A stretch of DNA of 64,000 nt from ZAX-1 sp046533095 (GTDB lineage Bacteria; Bacillota; Clostridia; Lachnospirales; Lachnospiraceae), in contig JAJQRA010000033.1 in assembly GCA_046533095.1 (NCBI GenBank), positions 62,001 to 126,000 of the forward strand, given 5' to 3'. The notes under the pieces are model-generated. The model saw only the letters and a program-made list of their open reading frames with translations. It searched no databases and was not told the DNA's origin. Each line of letters opens with the position of its first letter. Within the stretch, counting starts at the first letter, position 1. Below, in pieces: positions 26,513 to 35,418 of this stretch. A program made the position numbers and the translations under genes.

Positions 26513-26956
26513 ATGAAAAAACTTAGTAAAGTCATTTTAGCTACACTCATTTTGATAATGTGTATCGGAACATTTTCAATATCTGTAGATGCAAAAAGTC
26601 TCAAAGTGCCTAAAAACGTTTCTAGTTGGATCGGTCAGAAAAAAGTCAAAGTTACAAACTATCCAAAATGGATACGTGGCACTTGGAAATCAAGTGATGG
26701 AAACACCCTTACATTCACCAAGCGATATTTTACATTCTCTAACCAATATGGAACGTCAAAAAGAAAAACTTATACGACATACAAAGATGGTTCAAAAAAA
26801 TATTTCGAATTCATTTTTGCAGATAAAAATACCGTTGAATACTACAATACGTTACTGACTGGTGCGCAACAAGGAACTCTTTACTCTAAAATTTCCAAGA
26901 ACAAACTGATAGGGAAACATTTTGGGACTAGTGTGACATACAAAAAAGTGAAATAG
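26513..26956 (+). CDS. Small secreted protein of unknown function
   Basis: 147 residues. A Sec signal peptide (MKKLSKVILATLILIMCIGT) is likely cut after SVDA. The mature part is basic and rich in Thr, Tyr and Lys, with WIRGTWKSSDGNTLTFTKRY resembling the beta-barrel start of small lipocalin-like secreted proteins. GGAG lies seven bases before the ATG at 26513. It sits between the AgrC-type kinase and the AgrA-type regulator, so it may be a target or accessory of that pair. Confidence 0.75.
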   Translation: MKKLSKVILATLILIMCIGTFSISVDAKSLKVPKNVSSWIGQKKVKVTNYPKWIRGTWKSSDGNTLTFTKRYFTFSNQYGTSKRKTYTTYKDGSKKYFEFIFADKNTVEYYNTLLTGAQQGTLYSKISKNKLIGKHFGTSVTYKKVK

Positions 26957-26973
26957 CATACCTAAAGTATGAC

Positions 26974-27007
26974 AAAACCACACTTTTCATTGTTGCAACG
27001 TGGTTTA
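26974..27007 (+). terminator. Probable terminator of the secreted-protein gene
   Basis: AAAACCAC and GTGGTTTA form an 8-bp stem with an 18-base loop, followed by TTTAG, 18 bp after the stop codon. Confidence 0.55.
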
Positions 27008-27163
27008 TTTAGTTCACCCACATGTCGGATTCGACCATCGTCTCACCGTCATTGTGTCTAGTCTAACAGCAAACGGAGCAGGGGGCACCTTTAGATCTGA
27101 TATAATGATAGATAGTTGCAGATAACTGCATTCATACTTCCTGATGTATCTGGTTAGGTGCAG

Positions 27164-27292
27164 CTAGGGCATAGAACTTTCAACACTTGTATTTTTTATG
27201 CCTATTTTTTCGGCAAGGCCTTTTTGAGATAATCCAAGACGTTTTCTATTAATTGCTATACATTTGGTTATATGCGATCTTATATCCCCCAT
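27164..27292 (-). pseudogene. Truncated XRE-type HTH regulator
   Basis: 42 codons starting MGDIRSHITKCIAINRKRLG, with GLSQKGLAEKIGIKNTSVES covering the first three helices of a lambda-repressor-type HTH, then a stop. The remaining helices are missing. AAGGGG lies upstream. Probably a dead fragment, although very short XRE proteins exist. Confidence 0.6.
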
Positions 27293-27333
27293 ACCATATT
27301 ATCCCCTTCTAAAGCTAAAGACTATTTTGTTAA

Positions 27334-27362
27334 TTGACATTAAGACGGCTTTTTGGTATAAT
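27334..27362 (+). promoter_or_regulatory. Consensus sigma-A promoter of the LytTR regulator
   Basis: TTGACA, exactly 17 bp, TATAAT: both hexamers match the consensus fully. It lies about 45 bp before the coding start, so the regulator should be strongly and independently transcribed. Confidence 0.9.
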
Positions 27363-27410
27363 AACAGAATGGTAAAAAGAAAATGAAACAATCTTATGAA
27401 TGGTGAAAAA

Positions 27411-28148
27411 ATGCTATCAATTTTTATTTGTGACGACGAACAAAAGCAGTTAGAAAAAATTTATGAAGTGGTTCAAAAATCAATCTTAATGCAGGATTTT
27501 AATTTCAAAATTGCACTAGCAACAACGCGTCCACAGCAGTTAATAGAATATTTGGAGCACAACAACGTAAATGGCCTATATTTTTTAGACATTGATTTCA
27601 AGCAGGATATAAATGGTTTTACATTGGCAAATACAATCAGAACATATGATCCACGTGGCTTCATCGTTTTTATCACAGCACACAGCGAGATGAGCTACAT
27701 GGCGTTTGAATATGGGGTTGAAGCATTAGGCTATATATTAAAGGATTTTCCAAATCAAATAGAGCCAAAAATCCAACAATATATGAACCAAGCTTATGAA
27801 CGATGTTCGAATCAAGGACATAACGGCGAAGAGCTAATACAGATTAGCTACGAAGGTAAGGCTATCTACCTTAATTTGAACGACGTTATTTATGTAGATA
27901 GTTCCGTGGCGCTGCACAAACTAGAATTGCTCACGCAAACCGGAAGGATAAGCTTTTATGGAAGTTTAAAAAATTTTGAAACGAAACTAAATGAAAACTT
28001 TATGCGCTGCCATAAATCATTTATTGTCAATGTCAATTATATAAATGCCATCGACAGAAAAAACAAGCAAATTATACTTAAAAACAACAGCTCTATCCCT
28101 ATATCTATAAAGTTCATAAAACCCTTATTAGACAGGCTGGCAAAATAG
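27411..28148 (+). CDS. AgrA-type LytTR response regulator
   Basis: About 245 residues. The receiver opens with FICDDE and has its phosphoacceptor Asp in LYFLDIDF and switch Thr in FIVFITAH. The C-terminal LytTR DNA-binding domain shows IYVDSS, ISFYGSLKNFE, FMRCHKSFIVN and a basic strand INAIDRKNKQIIL. An ATG five codons upstream is possible, but GGTGA before the ATG at 27411 gives the normal start. It is the natural partner of the AgrC-type kinase. Targets may include the peptide/M50 cluster. Confidence 0.92.
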   Translation: MLSIFICDDEQKQLEKIYEVVQKSILMQDFNFKIALATTRPQQLIEYLEHNNVNGLYFLDIDFKQDINGFTLANTIRTYDPRGFIVFITAHSEMSYMAFEYGVEALGYILKDFPNQIEPKIQQYMNQAYERCSNQGHNGEELIQISYEGKAIYLNLNDVIYVDSSVALHKLELLTQTGRISFYGSLKNFETKLNENFMRCHKSFIVNVNYINAIDRKNKQIILKNNSSIPISIKFIKPLLDRLAK

Positions 28149-28194
28149 CACATACCATATGATAGAAGCAAAAAGCCATTCTACTAATTATGAA

Positions 28195-28230
28195 ATAAAG
28201 TGCCCTACGTAATAAACGTGGGCACTTTAT
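28195..28230. terminator. Bidirectional terminator between lytTR and hydA
   Basis: An 11-bp stem (ATAAAGTGCCC / GGGCACTTTAT) with inner ACGT pairing and A/T-rich flanks. It lies between convergent genes and could stop transcription from both. Confidence 0.85.
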
Positions 28231-28252
28231 CTCGTCTGTAATTTGACCTACC

Positions 28253-30001
28253 CTACTGCTTGCCCCTCTTTGGTGCAAGCGGCATGTCCCATGCCTGATG
28301 GTCTGTATGCAGCAGTTCATGGCTCTTATGCGACAGTGGCTTTTCAAGGTAATCCTTATAAATATCGATCACAGATGGATTTTCGTGTGAAAAGCGGATC
28401 TGGGCATCCTGATCTAGTTCATATAGTTTCTGCCCTCGCTCTTGCGCCAGTTCCATGCCATCGTTTATCGGCTGTCCGCCACCGCCGGCACATCCGCCGG
28501 GACAGGCCATCACTTCTACAAAATCATACTTGGCTTTCCCGCTCTTGATTGCCTCCACCAGCTTCCTGGTATTGCCTAGTCCACTGACGATGGCAGCTTT
28601 TACTTTAATGCCTTCAATATCTACTTCAGCCTCTTTTATCCCATCCATTCCCCTTACAGCAGAAAATGCATCTGCATCCGGTTTTTTCCCGGTCACATAG
28701 TAGTAGGCTGTTCGAAGCGCGGCTTCCATAACGCCGCCGGTCGCGCCAAAGATAACGGCCGCACCTGTCCCTACGCCTAACGGCGTATCAAATTCCTCTT
28801 CCTCTAGCGTTGCGGGGATGACATGCTCTGCTCGAAGGAACCTGCCGACTTCCCTTGTCGTCAGCACAATATCGACGTCCGGGCCGGCACCCGCATCATT
28901 CATAACAGGTATTTCACATTCATGCTTTTTCGCAGTACAGGGCATGATGGAAACGGAAAAGATACGTTCTGGCTCCACATCTAAAAGCTGGGCATAGTAG
29001 CTTTTTGCTACAGCACCAAACATCTGCTGCGGCGATTTAGCGCTAGAAAGCTGCGGCACCAGTTCGGGATATTGGGATTTTAGGAAGCGTACCCACCCCG
29101 GACAGCATGAGGTAAACATCGGGAACGTATAGTTTTCTTGATGGGTAAAGCGTTCTACAAATTCACTGGCTTCTTCCGTAATTGTTAAATCAGCACTAAA
29201 GTTCGTGTCGAAGATATAGTCGATGCCGGTTTTCCTTAAAGCGGCTACCAGACGTTTTACCGTTGCCTGCTCCCGGCTCATTTCAAAGCTTTCGCCCCAT
29301 GCCGCACGTACGGCAGGCGCAATCTGGACAACGACGATCTTATCCGGATCGGTAATCGCATCAACAAGCTTCCATACATCGTCCCGCGCACGCAGTGCGC
29401 CTACTGGGCAGTGGGTGATGCATTGTCCGCACAGGGAACAGTCAGACTCTTCTATCTTGCGCCCTAGCGATACGTTTACACAGGTCCGCTTTCCGGTATT
29501 GATGATATCCCATACATTCAAACCCTGTACCTTATCGCAGACCTGGACACAGCGCATGCATTTGATGCATTTTTTGGAATCCCGAATCAGCGGGAATTCA
29601 CTATTCCATTCCTGCGTTTCACACTCTTCTTTAAAAGGCACTTCTAAAATATCCAGATCATTTGACAACGTTTGAAGTGCGCAATTGCCACTCCGGACGC
29701 AGGTTGCACAGCGGTAGTCATGCTGGGACAAAATCAGTTCTACATTGGTCTTTCTTGCGGAAATTGCCTTGTGGCTGTTTGTATAGACCACCATCCCCTC
29801 GTCTACCGGCGTATTGCAGGAAGCGACAAGGGTATCCTTGCCCTCTAGCTCCACGACACAGACACGGCAGGCACCGATTTCATTTAAATCCTTTAAATAG
29901 CATAGCTTTGGTATCGTAATGCCCATTGATGCGGCGGCGTCATTGATCGTTGTACCCTTTTCTACCTGTATTTTTTGATTATTGATTGTTAAATTTACCA
30001 T
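28253..30001 (-). CDS. hydA: [FeFe] hydrogenase
   Basis: 582 residues. From the N-terminus: a 2Fe-2S ferredoxin domain (CYLKDLNEIGACRVC..SC), a His-Cys3 4Fe-4S site (HDYRCATCVRSGNC), two 4Fe-4S motifs (CIKCMRCVQVC, CSLCGQCITHCPVG), then the H-cluster domain with TSCCPGW, MPCTAKKHE and ACPGGCAGGGG, the three cysteine motifs of active enzymes. It reduces protons or oxidises H2 in the cytoplasm. The start at 30001 overlaps the upstream electron-transfer gene by 7 nt, and GGGGAGG is about 11 bases before it. Fermentative hydrogen metabolism is implied. Confidence 0.96.
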   Translation of the reverse strand: MVNLTINNQKIQVEKGTTINDAAASMGITIPKLCYLKDLNEIGACRVCVVELEGKDTLVASCNTPVDEGMVVYTNSHKAISARKTNVELILSQHDYRCATCVRSGNCALQTLSNDLDILEVPFKEECETQEWNSEFPLIRDSKKCIKCMRCVQVCDKVQGLNVWDIINTGKRTCVNVSLGRKIEESDCSLCGQCITHCPVGALRARDDVWKLVDAITDPDKIVVVQIAPAVRAAWGESFEMSREQATVKRLVAALRKTGIDYIFDTNFSADLTITEEASEFVERFTHQENYTFPMFTSCCPGWVRFLKSQYPELVPQLSSAKSPQQMFGAVAKSYYAQLLDVEPERIFSVSIMPCTAKKHECEIPVMNDAGAGPDVDIVLTTREVGRFLRAEHVIPATLEEEEFDTPLGVGTGAAVIFGATGGVMEAALRTAYYYVTGKKPDADAFSAVRGMDGIKEAEVDIEGIKVKAAIVSGLGNTRKLVEAIKSGKAKYDFVEVMACPGGCAGGGGQPINDGMELAQERGQKLYELDQDAQIRFSHENPSVIDIYKDYLEKPLSHKSHELLHTDHQAWDMPLAPKRGKQ

Positions 30002-31836
30002 TTTTCTTCTCTGCCTCCCCTTAAAACTCCACAGCCAAAATGATCGCATCTTAGGCATCTTCCGGACTCCTGCACTGCTTCTTCAAGACTCATGTTGTAC
30101 TCAATCCCAAGAAAGTCGTGTTTGCGTTCACAGGCTTCCCTTTCTATCAAATGAATCCTGCCACTTGGCAGCTTGTTGTTTAGGTTTGGTTGTGGAATTT
30201 CCACATCACAAGAAATCTTATGGTCAAATCCCAGATAATTGTCTATATTGGCCGCAGCCGCTTTCCCTGCGGCGATGGCTTTAATCACCGTAGCCGGTCC
30301 TGATACGCAGTCTCCACCTGCAAAGATGCCGTCAAGGTCCTTGACTGCCCCGGTATCCTGCGCTACAAGACAGTTGTATTTTGCAGGCATACCGAATTCC
30401 TCAAAATGCTGGCTGCATATTTCCTGTCCGATTGCAACAATAATCATGTCGCATTCAATACGTACTTCCTTCCTATCTGCCCTTACCGGACGCGGACGCC
30501 CGGCCTTGTCATAGGTTCCGCTTATCTGCGGCTGTACCCATAACGCTGAGGTATTGCCGTCTTTGTCCGTTTCTACACGCAAAGGAGCCTGTAGTGTCAA
30601 AAGTTCTACGCTTTCTGCAATCGCCGCCTCCACTTCGCTTGCAAGCGCCGTCATGTCTTTTTGACGTCTGCGGTATACAATGCTTACCTTATCCGCCTTC
30701 GAGCGGATTGCACTCCTAGCGCAGTCCATTGCAACATTTCCGCCACCGATTACGACAATTTTCTGGCCACTAAAGTCCGGGATATTCCCATACCCTATTT
30801 CACGCAGCAGCTGGACTGCCGATACAACCCCTTTGCTCTGTGCGCCCTCAATACCGAAATTCTTGTCCGTATGGGCGCCGATTGCAACATAGATGGCGTC
30901 ATAGTCTTTCCGCAGCATTTCCATTGTAATGTCTGTTCCGATATTACAGTTGCAGTGTACGTCCACACCAGTAGCAAGGATTCCATTAATATCCTCATCT
31001 AAGCGTTCCCTTGGAAAACGATAGTTCGGTATCCCATAACGAAGCATCCCCCCAAGCTTTTGCTTTTCTTCAAAAACAGTCGTCTGGTGCCCCATCAGCT
31101 GTAGGAAATATGCCGCAGTAAGCCCACTTGGGCCTCCGCCTACAATGGCAACCCGACGGTTGGTGGATGGAGCATTTTCCGGAACCGCAACCTTGTCTGA
31201 ATTTGCGTTATCCACTGCAAACCGTTTTAGTCCTCGGATATTTACTTCGTTGTCTATCATATTCCTGCGGCATCTTGCCTCACAGGGATGCTCACAAATA
31301 AGTGCACATGCTGTTGGAAATGGATTGTCTTTGCGAATCAACTTTACTGCATCTTCGTAACGCGCTTCCCCTATCAGCGCAATATATCCGGGAATGTCTA
31401 CCGTTGCCGGACAAAGTGCAATACATGGAATCGGCTGTTCAAAGGCACCCGTACATTTTTTGTACTTGATATGGGAAACATAATCCTCATGGAAACCATC
31501 AAGACCGGTCAGCACCATGCGTGCCGCCTCATATCCAATTGCACAGTCTGCCGATATCTGTATATTCCTAGCCGTATTTTTCATCAAGTCCATCGTTTTC
31601 ATTGTTGCCTTGCCATCCAGCACATCTTCCATTAAGTTTTCCAGCTGTCCAAGCCCTACACGGCAGGGCACACATTTTCCACAAGTCTGGGCATGACAGA
31701 CTTTTAAAAATGACAGCTGCAAGTCAACGGGACAGACCCCCGGTGGGCTTGCTATGATTCGCTGCTCGAATTCTTTTAATAGTCGTTCTGCAGTAGAACG
31801 TTCCTTATTTGGTGTAATTACGGTTAATCTACTCAT
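29995..31836 (-). CDS. NAD(P)H-linked electron-transfer partner of the hydrogenase (NuoF-C plus GltD-like)
   Basis: 613 residues. Residues 1-110 match the C-terminal 4Fe-4S domain of NuoF (CGKCVPCRVG), but the NuoF FMN/NADH domain is absent. The rest is GltD-like: 4Fe-4S motifs (CIALCPATVDIPGY, CEHPCEARCRR), the FAD-binding VAIVGGGPSGL and a second Rossmann motif VVIGGGNVAMD with Arg-rich YRRRQKDM that suggests NADPH. The C-terminus has CLRCDHFGC. It should pass electrons between NAD(P)H and HydA, and the 7-nt overlap supports a complex. Whether it bifurcates is unknown. The start at 31836 is favoured over one ten codons earlier. Confidence 0.9.
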   Translation of the reverse strand: MSRLTVITPNKERSTAERLLKEFEQRIIASPPGVCPVDLQLSFLKVCHAQTCGKCVPCRVGLGQLENLMEDVLDGKATMKTMDLMKNTARNIQISADCAIGYEAARMVLTGLDGFHEDYVSHIKYKKCTGAFEQPIPCIALCPATVDIPGYIALIGEARYEDAVKLIRKDNPFPTACALICEHPCEARCRRNMIDNEVNIRGLKRFAVDNANSDKVAVPENAPSTNRRVAIVGGGPSGLTAAYFLQLMGHQTTVFEEKQKLGGMLRYGIPNYRFPRERLDEDINGILATGVDVHCNCNIGTDITMEMLRKDYDAIYVAIGAHTDKNFGIEGAQSKGVVSAVQLLREIGYGNIPDFSGQKIVVIGGGNVAMDCARSAIRSKADKVSIVYRRRQKDMTALASEVEAAIAESVELLTLQAPLRVETDKDGNTSALWVQPQISGTYDKAGRPRPVRADRKEVRIECDMIIVAIGQEICSQHFEEFGMPAKYNCLVAQDTGAVKDLDGIFAGGDCVSGPATVIKAIAAGKAAAANIDNYLGFDHKISCDVEIPQPNLNNKLPSGRIHLIEREACERKHDFLGIEYNMSLEEAVQESGRCLRCDHFGCGVLRGGREEKW

Positions 31837-31938
31837 TCTTTCCCCCATCTGCGTGTCGCAACACACATTTTGTTCATCCTAAATTTCATCTTATTAGAAA
31901 TAAAAAACTTGTTCTTTCATTTTCTCTTATCTAAAATG

Positions 31939-32014
31939 ATAGGCTACTCTTTTTTACATTTCCCCCGCCTGGCGCTCTAGGTCAATCTTACATTGTATTT
32001 CCCCTCGCCTGACA
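31939..32014. repeat. Degenerate duplicates of the scpB 3' end
   Basis: Two imperfect copies, about 40 bp apart, of the last bases of scpB lie directly after its stop (shared core AGGTCRATCTTA and ATTGYATTTCC). The gene's own copy is at 32019-32055. Confidence 0.7.
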
Positions 32015-32584
32015 TTATAGGTCGATCTTAAATTGCATTTCCTCTTCTGCCTGCTGCTTAAATTCATCTAGTTGATCTTGATTTAATATAGGTAGTTCTT
32101 CCACTGACTGCACGCCAAAATTACGTAGAAATTCTTCTGTCGTCCCAAAAAGCAGTGGTCGTCCCGGTGCATTTAAACGTCCTAATTCACACACCAAGTT
32201 ATATTCAACCAGCTTATTTACTGCATGTCCACTTGACACCCCCCTTATTTTTTCTATTTCCATCCTTGTAACCGGCTGTTTATATGCAATAATGGATAAG
32301 GTCTCTAAGAGGACATCTGTTAGCACATGGCGTTTTGGCTGCTTCGCTATTTTAATCAGATATTCATACATTGCCGGTTTCGTACACATTTGAAAAGCAT
32401 CTTCTAATTCTATAATCTGTATACCACGGCCCTCTTGCTCATACCGTTCCATCATATTGCCAAGTGTTTTTATAACCTCCTGCTTATCCATCTCTAAAGC
32501 CTCGGCTATTTTCTCTGCCTCCACTGCTTCCCCCATGGAAAAAAGGATTGCTTCGATAGCAGCTTCCTGTTTCTCTTGATCCAT
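32015..32584 (-). CDS. scpB: Segregation and condensation protein B
   Basis: 189 residues with two winged-helix domains; typical motifs are IEAILFSMGEAV, VLTDVLLETLSIIAYKQPVT and RLNAPGRPLLFGTTEEFL. ScpB binds ScpA and stimulates the SMC condensin that organises and segregates the chromosome. It lies downstream of scpA on the same strand, separated by a duplicated scpA tail. The ribosome site is weak. Confidence 0.95.
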   Translation of the reverse strand: MDQEKQEAAIEAILFSMGEAVEAEKIAEALEMDKQEVIKTLGNMMERYEQEGRGIQIIELEDAFQMCTKPAMYEYLIKIAKQPKRHVLTDVLLETLSIIAYKQPVTRMEIEKIRGVSSGHAVNKLVEYNLVCELGRLNAPGRPLLFGTTEEFLRNFGVQSVEELPILNQDQLDEFKQQAEEEMQFKIDL

Positions 32585-32636
32585 TCTTTACGTTAACTCC
32601 AATCTATCTGTTTTACAATGGGCAATCCTACCTGTG

Positions 32637-32690
32637 TGGCAATCTTTGATACGATGATCGTATTCATCAACGATGTGTTCTTTTCATCTG
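32637..32690. repeat. Duplicated 3' end of scpA
   Basis: GCAATCTTTGATACGATGAT occurs at 32639 and again in the scpA coding end at 32702, a 63-bp offset, with continued similarity (GTRTTCTT). The extra copy lies after the scpA stop codon. Confidence 0.85.
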
Positions 32691-32694
32691 GCTA

Positions 32695-33441
32695 TTATGC
32701 CGCAATCTTTGATACGATGATAATATCATCAAATATGTATTCTTGGGATATGGTTATTTTCCCTGTTTTCATCAATTCAAGGATTGCTAAAAAAGTAACA
32801 ATGATTTCCATTTTACTGTTTTGCCTCTCTTGTAGAGCTTTAAAGCTAAATGTTTTTGTTGCCAAGGCATATTGTTCTAAATAGATCATTTTATCAGTTA
32901 AAGAAACTTCTTCTTTTTGAAATTTACCAAATTTAGAACGGATTGGGTCAATCTTGTCTATCTGCTTTTTTATAATAGACTTAAATATCTGGTTCAGTTT
33001 CGCTAAAGTCAAATCCGAAACCAGTTCAGAAACATCGATAGGCTGTTCATATTCACGCACTTCATCCGGCAAGGTAGGCATTTTAAAGAGGACTTTTTGC
33101 GCATCTGTCTGCCTATCCTTTAATTCATAAGAAATACATTTATACATCTTGTATTCCAAAAGTTTTTGTACTAATTCTGCCCTTGGATCTTCCTCGTCCT
33201 CTTCCGTTTCTTCTGCCGGAAGAAGCATTTTGGATTTTATATCAATCAAGGTAGCCGCCATTACAAGGAATTCACTCATTATGTTTAAGTCCTGCCGCTC
33301 CATTTGCGTAATATATTCCATATACTGGTTGGTGATTTCTACAATCGGGATATCATAAATATTTACTTTGTTTTTTTCCAATAAATGTAAAAGCAAATCT
33401 AGCGGCCCCTCAAAAACTTGTAGCTTTACCGTTAATTCCAT
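32695..33441 (-). CDS. scpA: Segregation and condensation protein A
   Basis: 248 residues. The N-terminus FEGPLDLLLHLLEKNKVNIY is the kleisin motif that contacts the SMC neck, and MSEFLVMAATLIDIKSKMLL follows. The C-terminal winged helix (VTFLAILELMKTGKITISQE) binds the SMC head. It forms the condensin complex with ScpB encoded next. An acidic linker (EETEEDEEDP) is normal for the family. Confidence 0.96.
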   Translation of the reverse strand: MELTVKLQVFEGPLDLLLHLLEKNKVNIYDIPIVEITNQYMEYITQMERQDLNIMSEFLVMAATLIDIKSKMLLPAEETEEDEEDPRAELVQKLLEYKMYKCISYELKDRQTDAQKVLFKMPTLPDEVREYEQPIDVSELVSDLTLAKLNQIFKSIIKKQIDKIDPIRSKFGKFQKEEVSLTDKMIYLEQYALATKTFSFKALQERQNSKMEIIVTFLAILELMKTGKITISQEYIFDDIIIVSKIAA

Positions 33442-33495
33442 TGTAAACTCCTTTTGGCTCTTGTTTATAGAAACGTGTGTTCATTTTCATTTATT

Positions 33496-34410
33496 TCATT
33501 CAGATGCTTTGCTCTCTGTTTTTGGATGTATCTGTACAAAAAGCAGCTGTGCGCGATTATTGATGCGAATATGAAACGTATGTGTGCCCATCCCCCTGCT
33601 TACAATTACATTGTTCTCATTTATGTGGTATAATCCAGCATCATATTTTGGAAATAGAATAAATTGTGGTGAAATGAGACTCCCTATCCCCGGTATTCGG
33701 ATAAGCCCCCCATGGTTATGTCCACAAAATGTCAAATCTGCGCCCCATGTGGCGTACTGCTCACTATAAGATGGATTATGCGCCAATAATATTTGAAAGG
33801 CTTCTGCATTTGCTTTTTGTAGGTTTGTATCAAGATAGCTGTGCTCCATTTGCGTTTGCACATGCCTTTGATAATAGTGAAGGTCTAGTTCCAGTCCTGC
33901 GAGCGCCACTGTATTTTCCCCAAGGGCAACTACGTCGTTTTGATTATTCAGTATATGGACGCCAAGTGCCTGTACCCTTTCTATATAAGCAGAAAATTCA
34001 GTGTATACACTTGCCGTTTGCATCGCTGCCCTTGTTTCATGATTGCCAAAGCAATAATAGACAGGTGCTATTTCTACTAGCTTTGCCATCGTTTGCTGTG
34101 CAGTGGCAAAGGTTTGTACATACCTTGAAATAATCATGTCGCCTGCAATTAAAATAATATTAGGAGCACATTTTCTTATTTCATTTAATAATGCTGCATT
34201 TTCGGTTCCATATTCGAATCCATGCAAATCTGCAAGTACTACTAGATTGACTGTCTTTTTGATTTTAGAGGAGGCTATGTTATATTCTGATACCATAAAT
34301 TTTTTTAATTCTATCCGTTGCCATTTTACATAGGCAAGGAGGGCAGATAAGACAAATAATGGAACTAAAAAAAGTAGTATATAGTTCATGTTGCTTGCTG
34401 TTTGATACAA
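33496..34410 (-). CDS. Membrane-anchored metallophosphoesterase (YkuE/YaeI-like)
   Basis: 304 residues. An N-terminal membrane segment (ILLFLVPLFVLSALLAYV) is followed by a calcineurin-like domain with metal motifs VVLADLHG, LIAGDMI, YCFGNHE and FCGHNHGG. Enzymes of this group cleave phosphoester bonds at the membrane; the substrate is not known. AGGGGG six bases before the TTG at 34410 supports that start. Confidence 0.9.
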   Translation of the reverse strand: MYQTASNMNYILLFLVPLFVLSALLAYVKWQRIELKKFMVSEYNIASSKIKKTVNLVVLADLHGFEYGTENAALLNEIRKCAPNIILIAGDMIISRYVQTFATAQQTMAKLVEIAPVYYCFGNHETRAAMQTASVYTEFSAYIERVQALGVHILNNQNDVVALGENTVALAGLELDLHYYQRHVQTQMEHSYLDTNLQKANAEAFQILLAHNPSYSEQYATWGADLTFCGHNHGGLIRIPGIGSLISPQFILFPKYDAGLYHINENNVIVSRGMGTHTFHIRINNRAQLLFVQIHPKTESKASE

Positions 34411-34847
34411 CGATTCCCCCTTTTTTCGAATACTTTCCTAAAAAAAAATAGTGTTCATTCACATATAAAGTTTGCTTTGCTCACTTTCTTCCTATTGTAT
34501 CATATAAATTATTATTTGTGAACGCTACGATTATTAATTTCTTATAATTATTTTTCAGGAAGGCTACGGTTTTCCTATCCACAGCAGTGCCAAACCGATT
34601 ACAGACCGATATCCGATTAGCGTAGGAGAGAATGCGATTACCTAAAAGTATTTGACTAAGGAACAGTTCCTAATTCTTTATTTATGCTATAATCCAGCCT
34701 TTGACCCTTGTAAAAGAAAAAAGCTCCTAAAGCTCTTGCTACTGATATGCTCCCTATCTATTATATAGTAGACAGATGAAATAGTAAAAATCTACTATGT
34801 GGGAAGCATCATTATGTCCATGAAAAAGGCTCGTCTACCGAAAACCT
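34411..34847. other. Gene-free stretch with a promoter-like repeat
   Basis: No gene is visible. At 34634-34690 the sequence GCGATTACCT, TTGACTAA and ATGCTATAAT repeats the promoter region of the flavodoxin gene at 38030-38074, but with an extra block holding the palindrome AGGAACAGTTCCT between the -35-like and -10-like parts. It may be a duplicated, disabled promoter. Confidence 0.45.
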
Positions 34848-35003
34848 TTGATTAACAGGCAGGGATTCTCCCACATCGCAATCCGTCTGACCGGCTTGCG
34901 ACGGATGGATATCGTTGTGAATTTTGCCAAAGACCAGTTTATCTTGGAGTTGAAAATTTGGCATAACAATGCTTCTGGAGGCATTGGAATGGTATATAAA
35001 AAC
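34848..35003 (+). pseudogene. PD-(D/E)XK nuclease-superfamily C-terminal fragment
   Basis: RMDIVVNFAKDQFILELKIW carries the D...E-x-K nuclease-like core found at the C-terminus of AAA-ATPase/DUF1703 proteins. The ATPase part is absent and the frame loses similarity after GIGMVYKN. A dead fragment. Confidence 0.75.
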
Positions 35004-35065
35004 ATAAAAAGACTGCTAGAGCATGGGCAATGCAAATATATGGATAGTTCAAATATCGTTACAGC

Positions 35066-35112
35066 AAAAAAGACTGCTGGAGCATGGGCGATTCCCTGCT
35101 TGGCAGTCTTTT
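35066..35112. terminator. Terminator hairpin
   Basis: AAAAGACTGC and GCAGTCTTTT form a 10-bp stem with A- and T-tracts on both sides. The left arm with its flank (AAAAAGACTGCTRGAGCATG) is duplicated 60 bp upstream at about 35008, another local duplication. Confidence 0.75.
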
Positions 35113-35136
35113 CTATTGAAACGATCGATCTATTTT

Positions 35137-35415
35137 TTAATAATTCCCAGTTCTTATATAAACCAAATTATTCGTACTGCCTTCTTTGACAACTGCTCCT
35201 GCATCAATCAGAATTCCCACATATCTGCGCGTAGTTGCCGCTGATTTTCCAACTATCTTTTCTGCTTCTTTCGGCATAATCCTATCGTGCTCTTCCGAAT
35301 ACTTTATAATTGGAAAGGCTTTTATAAAATCTCTTCTCGGTAAAACTTCGCTCAAACTCCGCTCATTTTTTTGAGCGAAGTTAAGATTGGGAAGTGCAAA
35401 TGTTTCTATTTCATG
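35137..35415 (-). pseudogene. C-terminal winged-helix fragment of an AlbA_2-type regulator
   Basis: The open frame carries ETFALPNLNF, then MPKEAEKIVGKSAATTRRYV and GAVVKEGSTNNLVYI, the C-terminal domain of the same family as the fragment at 17349-17645. No proper start is visible and the N-terminal ATP-binding/AlbA domain is missing. Confidence 0.65.
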
Positions 35416-35418
35416 ATC

